Position numbers and translations under genes: made by a program. A stretch of DNA of 64,000 bases, from the IMG/VR virus record IMGVR_UViG_3300031963_008656, positions 150,936 through 214,935 of that record. The stretch is one strand, 5' to 3'. The notes beneath the pieces were generated by a model. That model was not told where the DNA came from, did not search any database, and saw nothing but the letters and a program-made list of their open reading frames with translations. Within the stretch, counting starts at the first letter, position 1, and the number at the start of each line of letters is the position of its first letter. Below are positions 34,001-41,790 of this stretch, piece by piece. Origin of the DNA: a virus.

Positions 34001-34293
34001 TCGGTTTTGGTTAGTTTATAAATCATTATAGCACGTTCTAGTGCGTCTTGTAAAGTGGGATTGGTACGAGCTTCTCGCCGAATTTCGCCCCACATCTTGT
34101 CTTCCATTAGGTGATCAAACAATGGTCGGCCGTCGCTGGTTCGTTTATCGTAGGATATTTGATGTCCAGTCATAGGATCATATCCATATCCAACCAGCAC
34201 ACGAGTAGAAGGATCAGCACCTGACTCACGAGCATACACCTCATTACCGTTGCGCTCGTAGATGTATGTGGCACCTGGTTTAAGGGTTCCCAT
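33997..34293 (-). CDS. Conserved phage protein (98 aa)
   Basis: Soluble protein beginning MGTLKPGATYIYERNGNEVY, common in T4-like phages of aquatic origin. Function unknown. Its start lies inside the 3' end of the 48-aa gene (14-nt overlap), and it overlaps the 33551 gene by 4 nt. Confidence 0.65.
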   Translation of the reverse strand: MGTLKPGATYIYERNGNEVYARESGADPSTRVLVGYGYDPMTGHQISYDKRTSDGRPLFDHLMEDKMWGEIRREARTNPTLQDALERAIMIYKLTKTE

Positions 34294-34426
34294 ATTGATA
34301 ACCGTATTGTAAATGTGCCCAACGCAGGAAACGTTCTAAGCCTTCACGGTCGTCGGGGTAACTTTCCAGATACACTCTGGCCAAGCGATTGATAATTTCA
34401 AATATTTCTGGTTCAGTATAGGGCAT
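34280..34426 (-). CDS. Tiny phage protein (48 aa)
   Basis: Found by reading the gap. It begins MPYTEPEIFEIINRLARVYL and is helical and acidic. Its ATG forms a TAATG overlap with the stop of the 166-aa gene upstream, and its stop lies within the next gene. Coupling and codon pattern make it likely. Function unknown. Confidence 0.65.
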   Translation of the reverse strand: MPYTEPEIFEIINRLARVYLESYPDDREGLERFLRWAHLQYGYQYGNP

Positions 34427-34926
34427 TACCAGGCCTTGTTGTAGTCTACAATTTCACAATTGCGACTGATGTCCTTTACAAAGTACACACAGTCAGGTTC
34501 CGGATCATTATTCAAAGGCACAGCCAACATTTGCCCATTTTTGAGTTTGGGTGCAAACCAGCTGACTTCATGATAGACATCTAGTATTTCAATGTCAGGA
34601 AAACTAGGCCTATAACTGGTCAGTGGGTTGAATTGAAACACTCTAAAGCCTCGATCATTGATTGATGTCAAGGGCAACACTTCCAAGTCACCAATGTCAG
34701 GTTCACCTATTAGGATTTGCCAGTCCATGGGCATTTTGAGTGTGATATCACCTATGCGTAAAACCAAAGCAGGAGCGTTAAAACTCTCCAAGAAGATCAA
34801 TGGAATAAAGTGATAGTCTGGGTCTGCAGGATTGGAGTTATCTAAAATTGCAAATCTCAAGTCATCAATTTCTTCTGGCAAGTGATCCAAGTCGTAGTAA
34901 GTGTTATCTAAAGTTAGTATTCTCAT
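34426..34926 (-). CDS. Conserved phage protein (166 aa)
   Basis: Acidic beta-rich protein (MRILTLDNTYYDLDHLPEEI; later FQFNPLTSYRPSFPDIEI). Start codon 8 nt after the -10 box and no ribosome-binding site: predicted leaderless mRNA. Starts a transcription unit that runs to the DnaE-like gene. Function unknown. Confidence 0.65.
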   Translation of the reverse strand: MRILTLDNTYYDLDHLPEEIDDLRFAILDNSNPADPDYHFIPLIFLESFNAPALVLRIGDITLKMPMDWQILIGEPDIGDLEVLPLTSINDRGFRVFQFNPLTSYRPSFPDIEILDVYHEVSWFAPKLKNGQMLAVPLNNDPEPDCVYFVKDISRNCEIVDYNKAW

Positions 34927-34934
34927 ATGTTATC

Positions 34935-34963
34935 AGTATACAGAATTTAATTGACGTTGTCAA
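34935..34963 (-). promoter_or_regulatory. Sigma70-type promoter for 34426-30463 genes
   Basis: -35 TTGACA (34958-34963), 17-nt spacer, -10 TATACT (34935-34940). ATG 8 nt downstream. Confidence 0.8.
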
Positions 34964-35537
34964 GTTTTTTCATGATCACACCACAATCTAAAGTTTGGTG
35001 TACCACAGTCCATCCCAGCGACTGCAAATAAACCACTGCTGGACCGCACTTGCCAATCCAACAGTCGTTTACGCAATAGGTATCGTCAAATGCTACCACA
35101 GCATCGGGACTCAACAAGGGTGTTAATGCAACCATTTGCCGCATGTGCTCAATTTGACAATGTTGATTGCTCATTACAATTCCTTGTCCAGCATAGTCAT
35201 GCATTTGTTGGCGGATGGCTGCACTCACACTATCAATATCCCAGATGTAATCAAAGTTATCCAAATATAACACAGCAATGTCGGTGTGGGTATTAGCAAA
35301 TTCTCTAGCCCAGACAGATCCAGATGCCACAACAAAGTCAGTGTTTGATAACGTGTGAGACAATCTACTCTGCGCTTTGCTGGAAATGTCCACAGTGATC
35401 AAACGAGTGTTGTGTTGTTGAGCCACTTCAGCCAGAGTTTGAGTACTCCCTTCTCCACGGTCGCTGCCAATTTCCACAAACACTCCACGTGGAGTTTGCG
35501 GCAGAAAGTTATTGATGTCTTTGTATATTTTGCCCAT
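34947..35537 (-). CDS. SAM-dependent methyltransferase-like protein (196 aa)
   Basis: Class I fold: VFVEIGSDRGEGS (about 19-31) is the SAM-binding turn, followed by LITVDIS and an acidic/Asp-rich VLYLDNFDYIWD. Resembles methyltransferases of the group 24 type. It starts within the last 29 nt of the SGNH-like gene. Target unknown; glycan or small-molecule modification is possible. Confidence 0.65.
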   Translation of the reverse strand: MGKIYKDINNFLPQTPRGVFVEIGSDRGEGSTQTLAEVAQQHNTRLITVDISSKAQSRLSHTLSNTDFVVASGSVWAREFANTHTDIAVLYLDNFDYIWDIDSVSAAIRQQMHDYAGQGIVMSNQHCQIEHMRQMVALTPLLSPDAVVAFDDTYCVNDCWIGKCGPAVVYLQSLGWTVVHQTLDCGVIMKKLDNVN

Positions 35538-36210
35538 GTATTATTTGGTGTATGTTGTTGGCAACTGTTTGCTGAGTTGCACGATCCGTGTGAAACGGTG
35601 TGTCGACGTTGGGATTGTTGCCACTGAAATCATAAGCGACTTTTCCCACATTATCATTGTTGAAAAAAACAGGCAGTACACCTGCATCCAAGATCTTGTT
35701 GTGCCAAAATTCAAACAACCATCCATCAATGGTGTCTTGAAAATTGTAGTTCATAAAATACTTCATGTACAGGTCAACAGCAACAAGTTGTTCTTTGGTA
35801 AAATCAAAAAATGGACTGTTTTCTAAATTCTGCCACACAGTGGAAAAAATTGCAGCCTTGCTATCGCCCACATGCGGCGAACCAGTGCTGGGCATGTGCG
35901 GATTAGAATAGATAAAATTCTTTAGGCCTTGAGACGGCTCAAAGTTGTCATGCATGGACAAGTTTATTCTGCTGGCCCATGTGCGATTGTAGACCACAAC
36001 ATCAGCTCCAAGCTCAAGGGCTTTTTGCATTTGAAAAAATATTCCAGCATTGCTAAATCCGCCATGCGCTAGATGGATAACTTGATAGCCATATTGGTCT
36101 TCAAGCATCTGACTAAAATGCGCTCGCAGTCCCACCTCTTTGAGATCAACAGTTGATGCAGTACAAAAACTGTCTCCGCACACTGCAACAGTTATTTTAT
36201 TTTCATCCAT
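35509..36210 (-). CDS. SGNH-like protein (233 aa)
   Basis: Begins VAVCGDSFCTAST (block I Ser). Contains HLAHGGFSNAG (block with Gly) and C-terminal FHTDRATQQTVANNI, giving candidate Asp and His. Similar in layout to the 59585-60187 gene (ICGDSFCV). Overlaps uvsW by 19 nt. A phage glycan or lipid esterase is an inference. Confidence 0.6.
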   Translation of the reverse strand: MDENKITVAVCGDSFCTASTVDLKEVGLRAHFSQMLEDQYGYQVIHLAHGGFSNAGIFFQMQKALELGADVVVYNRTWASRINLSMHDNFEPSQGLKNFIYSNPHMPSTGSPHVGDSKAAIFSTVWQNLENSPFFDFTKEQLVAVDLYMKYFMNYNFQDTIDGWLFEFWHNKILDAGVLPVFFNNDNVGKVAYDFSGNNPNVDTPFHTDRATQQTVANNIHQIIHGQNIQRHQ

Positions 36211-37661
36211 TCTAATTTTTCCTGAGTAAAGGGATAGTTAGCTTCTTTATAAAATTGCTTGCGTTTGGTCAAGTGTCGTTTTGCAAATTTGCATGTTGAA
36301 GTTATGTCCCAGATTTGAACATGCTCTTTGTCTTCGGCTTTTCTTATGCCGCGTCCAATGCTTTGGATAACGCGGACAAAACTTTTCCCGGGTTCCACAA
36401 GAACCAAATTAAAAATCCTAGGGATATTAATACCCACAGCGGCAACACCATAGGTAGCCACAATAATCTTATCAGTGCTGTCCGCCACTTCGTCATATTC
36501 GTCTTGTCTATCTTTTGCTTTGGTTGCACCTGACACAAACACCGCACGTTCGCCCAGTCGTTCTACCAATTGTCTACCACATTCGGTGCGATCAACCAGT
36601 ACCAGAGTGTTGCCTGTTTCATTTACATGGCGTATGAGTTCGGCCATGGCATCCAGTCTGCCTGACTCTTCCAACAAGTATTTAAGCTCGCTTTGGTAGT
36701 TGGCGTACTCCACATGGTCCTGCAACTGCACAATGTTCACATGGCACTGCGCCAGCACCCCTTGTTGTTGTAGTTCATTGGCACTGAGCTTGCTGATCAC
36801 TGGACCCAGGCTTACCAATAGGGCTTGGCTTTCAAACTTCTCTTTGGGCACAGTACCGGTCAATCCCCAGCGAATTGGCACTCTAGCCATTACGCTGGTC
36901 AGCAGAGTTTTGAGTGCGTCTGCCTTGGCCATGTGTACTTCGTCTACCATTACACATACCACATCCTCAATAAAGTCCTGTATGGTCACTTCACCAACAC
37001 CTGCCTTGGTATTCTTCAGCAGTACATTTAAACTCTGCCAAGTGCAGATGGTATGTGTGCGTCCGTGTTCTTTTCTGTCGCCAAAGTAAACGCCCACGTC
37101 CAGGCCAAGATTCACATAGTCTTTTTCAGTTTGTGTGACCAAACTCTTGTTGGGCACAATCACAATTGACCGCCCATATGGTTCTATACTGGCACTTAAT
37201 GCCGCTGTCATGATTGTCTTGCCTGCACCTGTGGCCACTTCTTGTATGCATTGGGGATTGGTCAAGAAGTTGTTTACAATTTCTACCTGGTAGTCACGCA
37301 ACATGATAGGTTGCCCTTCTGCAGGATGACCCTTGGGCCAAGTCTTGTGTGCAAATGTTTGTTCTGTAACTTGAGCAAACTCAAATGTGGTAGAGTATTC
37401 TCTTTGATCGTCCAGCTCAATGTCGTAGTTGTAACGTTCCAAGATGGGCATGATATCTGGTAACAAGTTGGTGTATGTTGATCCACCCAGTTGGAAGTAA
37501 CTGACTTTACCATCCCACCGACCCAGCCTCACTGCTGGTAGATATCTTGCATAAGGTACATCATACTTAAACGCATTGACCAGGGCCTTGCGCACATCCA
37601 GATCGATACCCTCTAGTTTGATGTTTACTTCATCTCGAATTTGTATGGTGCATCGTTTCAT
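36192..37661 (-). CDS. uvsW: UvsW-like DNA helicase
   Basis: Superfamily 2 helicase that handles branched DNA and switches origin use in T4. 489 aa, Walker A ATGAGKTIMTAAL (about 143-155), DEVH (Walker B) in CVMVDEVHMAKAD, GLTGTVP (motif III) and RVIQSIGRGIRKAED (motif VI). N-terminal domain of about 110 aa matches the UvsW layout. It overlaps the next gene by 32 nt. Confidence 0.93.
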   Translation of the reverse strand: MKRCTIQIRDEVNIKLEGIDLDVRKALVNAFKYDVPYARYLPAVRLGRWDGKVSYFQLGGSTYTNLLPDIMPILERYNYDIELDDQREYSTTFEFAQVTEQTFAHKTWPKGHPAEGQPIMLRDYQVEIVNNFLTNPQCIQEVATGAGKTIMTAALSASIEPYGRSIVIVPNKSLVTQTEKDYVNLGLDVGVYFGDRKEHGRTHTICTWQSLNVLLKNTKAGVGEVTIQDFIEDVVCVMVDEVHMAKADALKTLLTSVMARVPIRWGLTGTVPKEKFESQALLVSLGPVISKLSANELQQQGVLAQCHVNIVQLQDHVEYANYQSELKYLLEESGRLDAMAELIRHVNETGNTLVLVDRTECGRQLVERLGERAVFVSGATKAKDRQDEYDEVADSTDKIIVATYGVAAVGINIPRIFNLVLVEPGKSFVRVIQSIGRGIRKAEDKEHVQIWDITSTCKFAKRHLTKRKQFYKEANYPFTQEKLEWMKIK

Positions 37662-38532
37662 CTATATAAACTCGAGTGACGAGTTGTCTTTGTTGTATGT
37701 CTTTGATCAATTGGTCGCGTGGAACAGTTTCAATTATCCTTGCAACAGGAAATTGCAATGGCTGTAGTTTGACATGATCAAACTGCGGGTATCCTTGATT
37801 GACAAAAAAATCATAGTGTTCTTGATAGTATTGTTGCATATTTTGTAGCATAAGGTCTACAACATTTGAGTCAAGTTCAAATAATCTTACCACAAAATCA
37901 GGATTGTAATAATTGAACGGGCGAAAAGCTTCGTCGCCGATATATGCATCATTGTCTATCACAAGATCAAGCAATGTTTTTCCAATCTCAACATAGTTCA
38001 AACACACACTTCCAAATGCCGGATTAATTGTACCATACTGATTCATAATCTCTTCAGGCAAAGCAGTATCTTTAGGCACGCCAAACCAGGTGCAAACAAG
38101 TCTTGGTTTTAATTTTCTTGACGCTGATTCGCAGCGATGCACCGCTATGTTTAAATCTGACAAAGCCTTTTTTATAGATTCCGGGGCTCGAAGCCACCAT
38201 AAAGTTTTTTGTTGATTTAGCAAGCCATGATAACGTTCAAAAATGTTGTGCAAATAGTTCAAACAATCCTGGTCATACACTGTAGTAAACTCTCGCTCAA
38301 TAATTGGCTGATAACCATTGATTATACTAACACATTGTTGAATCATTTTTTCTGCACGAGCAATTTCTTGCTCTCGAGAATCAAATCCGTAAAAACGGTC
38401 AGGATGATCTATTGGATACGGATCCCGCAGGTGCATGCGCTCAAGCCAAAGGTCGGCTAAGGGCGTGTTGTGTATTTCAAAATCTAAGGTATAGTCTGCA
38501 CCTAAGTCTATGTGCAAATATTGTTGGGGCAT
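37630..38532 (-). CDS. Conserved hypothetical protein (300 aa)
   Basis: Acidic, aromatic protein (begins MPQQYLHIDLGADYTLDFE). No motif I can name. ATG sits 6 nt after the -10 box with no ribosome-binding site, so leaderless translation is predicted. It leads the uvsW transcription unit. Aromatic runs such as NYYNPDFVVRLFELD suggest a globular fold. Confidence 0.6.
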   Translation of the reverse strand: MPQQYLHIDLGADYTLDFEIHNTPLADLWLERMHLRDPYPIDHPDRFYGFDSREQEIARAEKMIQQCVSIINGYQPIIEREFTTVYDQDCLNYLHNIFERYHGLLNQQKTLWWLRAPESIKKALSDLNIAVHRCESASRKLKPRLVCTWFGVPKDTALPEEIMNQYGTINPAFGSVCLNYVEIGKTLLDLVIDNDAYIGDEAFRPFNYYNPDFVVRLFELDSNVVDLMLQNMQQYYQEHYDFFVNQGYPQFDHVKLQPLQFPVARIIETVPRDQLIKDIQQRQLVTRVYIDETMHHTNSR

Positions 38533-38538
38533 GATAAC

Positions 38539-38567
38539 AGTATATACTTATCACAGCAAGAAGTCAA
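38539..38567 (-). promoter_or_regulatory. Sigma70-type promoter for 37630-38532 and uvsW
   Basis: -35 TTGACT (38562-38567), 17-nt spacer, -10 TATACT (38539-38544), directly behind the terminator at 38568-38596. Confidence 0.8.
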
Positions 38568-38596
38568 AAAGACAGGTACCGTTTTACGGGTACCTG
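38568..38596 (-). terminator. Rho-independent terminator
   Basis: Minus-strand stem CAGGTACC/GGTACCTG with an 8-nt loop, followed by TCTTTTT. It ends the AAA ATPase unit before the next promoter. A second GC stem (CCCGGG/CCCGGG, about 38605-38632) lies just upstream and may assist. Confidence 0.75.
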
Positions 38597-38675
38597 CCAC
38601 AAAGCCCGGGCCGGAGCCAACCAATGCCCGGGATAACCTTGGAGGGTTAATCTTTTGAGTTGACTAAAGTCTTAA

Positions 38676-38792
38676 TCACGCTCCGTAGTATTCCAGGCAC
38701 TTCACAGTGAAGCCTGCTTCACGCTGTTCATCTGCTTCGTACTCGGTATCCACTGAGTACAAATACAAGTCTCCATCCCATATTTCATACAT
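38676..38792 (-). CDS. Tiny acidic protein (38 aa)
   Basis: Found in the gap downstream of the AAA ATPase. It begins MYEIWDGDLYLYSVDTE. AGGAG precedes the ATG by a few nt and the start overlaps the end of the ATPase gene. It is probably co-translated. Function unknown. Confidence 0.65.
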   Translation of the reverse strand: MYEIWDGDLYLYSVDTEYEADEQREAGFTVKCLEYYGA

Positions 38793-38793
38793 G

Positions 38794-39822
38794 TTAGGCT
38801 CCTGCGGGTTTCATAACAGTGGTCTCTGCCAGGCGCTTCCAGTTCAACACTGACATCTTACGCAAGTCTGCAATCTTGAGAGCCATACGCAGGCTCATCT
38901 CACGCAGACGATTTTTATTCTCGTCCATGAAGGCAATGATCTCGTCTTGCACACACTCGTCAAAGTCGTAGTCTGCAAACAACACACCGTCCTTGGCAAT
39001 CTGCTTGATACGCAGGACCTTGTCACGCATGGTGTCCAAGGTCAAGTCCAAGTAGTGGCATCGGCTTTGCAATGCATCCAAGTGGTCCCGCAATTTCTGC
39101 GAACGCATGGTGTCAAACTTCAAGTTGGTAATAAAAATTACCGAACCCTTGAACTCAAAACTGTCTGGAATACCTTCGCTCCGCAGAATGCGACTGTCTG
39201 ACAACCAGGAAATCTTACGCTTCTTGCCGGAGTCCAGGGCACCCTTCAGCAAGTTCAGTGCAACGTCATCCAACAAGATAGAGTCGCAGTCATCAAACAC
39301 CAACACACAATTGGGATCTGAATACTTGTACAGGGTTTGGTACAGGCCAATGGGACTGGCTGAGCCTTTCACAACCTCAGCCTTAAGGCGTTTGCTGGCC
39401 AGTTTGTCAAACAAACAGGCCTTGTCAATCTCTTGCTCAACACCATAACTCTTGCCCACGCCAGGAGGACCGCTCACAATCATTGCACGGATGTCGCCGC
39501 TCACACAAGCCTTGGTCATCTCATGCAGGATGTCAAAACGCTCACGAATACGATCCATGGCTTGCTCGTCTGTCTCTGCCACCACAGTGGGCTTGAACTT
39601 TACAGTGTTTTCTTTCACATGTTCTCCTGAAGTATACTCAATATCTGAAATGCCGTCTACTTTGATGCGGATGGCAGCAGGGCAGTTGGGAAAGGTACCA
39701 TCATTTTCTACGGTGACATAGCCACCTTTGGCACCAGTTTGGAATCCACTCACCAAAGTAAACACTTGGTTTTGAATGGCCTTGTTGCGGTAAACGCCGC
39801 GAACGATACGAATTGCACTCAT
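38794..39822 (-). CDS. AAA ATPase (342 aa)
   Basis: AAA-type ATPase of a kind often found in T4-like phages. N-terminal beta-rich region (about 1-95), Walker A VSGPPGVGKSYG (about 120-131), Walker B VLVFDDCDS (about 170-178), then a sensor region (ITNLKFDTMRSQKL). Start MSAIRIVRGVYRNK at 39822 has CAAGGAG upstream. It is not the clamp-loader gp44, whose layout differs. Own sigma70-type promoter at 39868-39896. Target unknown. Confidence 0.75.
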   Translation of the reverse strand: MSAIRIVRGVYRNKAIQNQVFTLVSGFQTGAKGGYVTVENDGTFPNCPAAIRIKVDGISDIEYTSGEHVKENTVKFKPTVVAETDEQAMDRIRERFDILHEMTKACVSGDIRAMIVSGPPGVGKSYGVEQEIDKACLFDKLASKRLKAEVVKGSASPIGLYQTLYKYSDPNCVLVFDDCDSILLDDVALNLLKGALDSGKKRKISWLSDSRILRSEGIPDSFEFKGSVIFITNLKFDTMRSQKLRDHLDALQSRCHYLDLTLDTMRDKVLRIKQIAKDGVLFADYDFDECVQDEIIAFMDENKNRLREMSLRMALKIADLRKMSVLNWKRLAETTVMKPAGA

Positions 39823-39867
39823 GGTTGGCTCCTTGGTGTGCGGTTGAACTTTGCTGTCTATGTGTGT

Positions 39868-39896
39868 ATTATAGCAAATTGGCAATTATTGGTCAA
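39868..39896 (-). promoter_or_regulatory. Sigma70-type promoter for the AAA ATPase gene
   Basis: -35 TTGACC (39891-39896), 17-nt spacer, -10 TATAAT (39868-39873), leader of about 40 nt with AAGGAG. Confidence 0.85.
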
Positions 39897-40117
39897 CCTT
39901 TAGAATTCATTTTATCTAAAATTTCTTGCGACCGCAATCGACCTAGTACTATAGTATACATTAAGTATACCAGTCCCCCAATAGCAATAGTGGCCAGGGC
40001 CGGTGCAATCATCTCTGGAGGTGTATACTTTAGTATTAACTGAACTGCCACTGCTATCAGGGCAACATAACCTAAAATAACTACTGTTTTGACTGCGGCT
40101 CGAACACGAATATCCAT
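39893..40117 (-). CDS. Small two-helix membrane protein (74 aa)
   Basis: Basic N-terminus (MDIRVRAAVK), then two transmembrane spans (VVILGYVALIAVAVQLIL and IAPALATIAIGGLVYLMY) and a basic end. Start at 40117 supported by AAAGGTAG. It has its own promoter. Topology and size resemble inner-membrane immunity or exclusion proteins, but no function is shown. Confidence 0.65.
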   Translation of the reverse strand: MDIRVRAAVKTVVILGYVALIAVAVQLILKYTPPEMIAPALATIAIGGLVYLMYTIVLGRLRSQEILDKMNSKG

Positions 40118-40141
40118 ATCTACCTTTCTTTGTATGCCACT

Positions 40142-40170
40142 ATTGTAGCAGATAGCCATTTATTGGTCAA
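40142..40170 (-). promoter_or_regulatory. Sigma70-type promoter for 39893-40117
   Basis: -35 TTGACC (40165-40170), 17-nt spacer, -10 TACAAT (40142-40147). Confidence 0.75.
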
Positions 40171-40172
40171 GT

Positions 40173-40189
40173 CCCGCTAATTTGGCGGG
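40173..40189 (-). terminator. Possible terminator hairpin
   Basis: Stem CCCGC/GCGGG with a 7-nt loop just after the 40190-40603 gene. No clear T-run follows, so it may be a weak or stabilising hairpin. Confidence 0.35.
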
Positions 40190-40603
40190 TTATGTAATAC
40201 TATCGTATACACAATTAAACACCTGATCTGCGGGCACACCATGTTGCTCGTAGCCCTGTACCACCATGTCAAAATAGCTTTGGTTAGGCAGACTGCTATC
40301 GTTGCCGGGTTGCATAAAGTAACACTCTGCAACAACCACTCCGTTTCGGTGTTCTACTGCAAATTGCCCACGGTTGTAGTACCAAGGAAAGCCTTCTAGG
40401 GTATCCAGGCTGTTCAAGTGAAACTGATCAATGCGCCACAGCACACCATCTACATAGGAACCTAATACAGGCACCACATCAGCGTGAATGGCAAAGCGGA
40501 AGGCATGGTCAATCAGGCGTGCGTGGCCTAGGCTCAGTGCGCCCGGACAGCGTTGAGCCATGCCCTCACGATTGGTATTCATTCCATAAGCAAAATATAA
40601 CAT
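40190..40603 (-). CDS. Gamma-glutamylcyclotransferase-like protein (137 aa)
   Basis: AIG2/GGCT fold signature at the N-terminus: YFAYGMN (residues 3-9), with YVDGVLWRID and DTLEGFPWYYNRG. Family enzymes release 5-oxoproline from gamma-glutamyl compounds. The substrate in phage is unknown. ATG is 7 nt after the -10 box with no ribosome-binding site: predicted leaderless. Confidence 0.75.
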   Translation of the reverse strand: MLYFAYGMNTNREGMAQRCPGALSLGHARLIDHAFRFAIHADVVPVLGSYVDGVLWRIDQFHLNSLDTLEGFPWYYNRGQFAVEHRNGVVVAECYFMQPGNDSSLPNQSYFDMVVQGYEQHGVPADQVFNCVYDSIT

Positions 40604-40610
40604 AGCCTAA

Positions 40611-40639
40611 ATTATAGCAAACTTTGATTAATTTGTCAA
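40611..40639 (-). promoter_or_regulatory. Sigma70-type promoter for the GGCT-like gene
   Basis: -35 TTGACA (40634-40639), 17-nt spacer, -10 TATAAT (40611-40616). ATG 7 nt downstream. Confidence 0.82.
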
Positions 40640-40665
40640 CTCATACAAAAGTACTACATAAATGT

Positions 40666-41325
40666 ATGGAAATTGTAGTAAACGAATATTTAACTTGGGA
40701 ACGAGCTGAGCAGGCTAACAACTGCCCAGAACCGATGCCATGCAGTAAATTCTTTCCGGAATGGTGGCGCAATCTTAAAGGCGACCTGCGAAGCTACTTG
40801 CCAGAGTCTGGTGATCATGCCAACCACACAGCCAGAATGTGTTTGGGACTGCGTGGTGTTAGTCAGTTGGGGTACACTCTACCATTAACTGCTGACATGG
40901 ATAACTTTTTTCCGGCCAGTGCAACCAAACACTGGAGGTATGGTTGGTTGTTGCAAGAAATGTTGCATGGTAGTTGTTGGGCTGAAAAAATCAATGATGA
41001 ATATGTATGGGCCAGGCCTAGAATTGTTGCTTGGCCATGGCGTGCTAAAATGGCGCCAGGGTGGCGCATGATGGTAAATGATTATCCATTGGCCTGGAGC
41101 AGAGACTGGCATAATTTTTCAGGTTATGTCGAAGCCAGTCACTCATCAAGTTTATGGGGGTGGGAAGAAGAAATGGATCCCAACTACAATTACTACAACT
41201 TAGAGACTGTGTTGATCATGCGTAACTGTGAAATGAAAATTCCTACAGATACTGCGGTGTGTAGTTTTGTTCCGGTTTACGAGCCTGGATACACTCCCAA
41301 ACAAAGTCGAGGTTATCCTTTTTAA
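40666..41325 (+). CDS. Conserved phage hypothetical protein (219 aa)
   Basis: Plus-strand gene with Cys/Trp-rich sequence (CPEPMPCSKFFPEWWRNLKG, later RPRIVAWPWRAKM). Similar proteins with a WW..LK and GY.LPL pattern occur in T4-like phages. I set the start at MEIVVNEYLTWERAEQ (40666); a 14-codon longer start at 40624 is possible. Neither has a clear ribosome-binding site. Function unknown. Confidence 0.6.
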   Translation: MEIVVNEYLTWERAEQANNCPEPMPCSKFFPEWWRNLKGDLRSYLPESGDHANHTARMCLGLRGVSQLGYTLPLTADMDNFFPASATKHWRYGWLLQEMLHGSCWAEKINDEYVWARPRIVAWPWRAKMAPGWRMMVNDYPLAWSRDWHNFSGYVEASHSSSLWGWEEEMDPNYNYYNLETVLIMRNCEMKIPTDTAVCSFVPVYEPGYTPKQSRGYPF

Positions 41326-41327
41326 AA

Positions 41328-41780
41328 TTAAGCTGATGTTGGGTCAAAAGGTAAAGAACTCAAATCAGCATCAAATGTTACTGTTTGTCCATCCAAGATA
41401 GCTAGGCTTCCGGTGCCCATAGTACCGCCACCGCCTACATGACCTGTTATATCATATGGGCCAAGTTCACCGTCCCATAATGGATTGCTTACAATCTGAA
41501 AATTACCAGGTTCGTACCCGCATATCAGTAGGTCATTATTGGTGACTGCTATGGTAAATTTTAGCAAGGTACCAAAATCCTTTGTTGGAAGATCTACAAC
41601 AACATCTACACTGTCATCAGTGGTGGATCCAGCCACCCAATTCAGTGTTGGAGGCACTGTTTTCTGGTACGTTGACACATGCTCGAACGCTGGGTTTTCT
41701 ACGGTGATTGTTATTTCAGCTGGTCGTAAATTTGAAATTTTTGAAGTTTTTCGTGCATGACATTTGAACGTTAGTTCCAT
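41328..41780 (-). CDS. Putative virion protein (150 aa)
   Basis: Beta-rich Thr/Gly protein (begins MELTFKCHARKTSKISNL; end with GHVGGGGTMGTGSLAILD). AGGAG precedes the ATG and a late box lies 21 nt upstream, so it is likely expressed late and structural. It ends 2 nt from the convergent plus-strand gene. Confidence 0.6.
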   Translation of the reverse strand: MELTFKCHARKTSKISNLRPAEITITVENPAFEHVSTYQKTVPPTLNWVAGSTTDDSVDVVVDLPTKDFGTLLKFTIAVTNNDLLICGYEPGNFQIVSNPLWDGELGPYDITGHVGGGGTMGTGSLAILDGQTVTFDADLSSLPFDPTSA

Positions 41781-41790
41781 TTATTTTCTC

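Noticed and set aside
38794-39822. Clamp loader gp44
   Set aside because: It has one AAA domain but lacks the gp44 layout, and sits apart from clamp genes with its own promoter.
40173-40189. Strong terminator after the GGCT-like gene
   Set aside because: The stem is good but no T-run follows on the minus strand, so it was kept only as a low-confidence hairpin.
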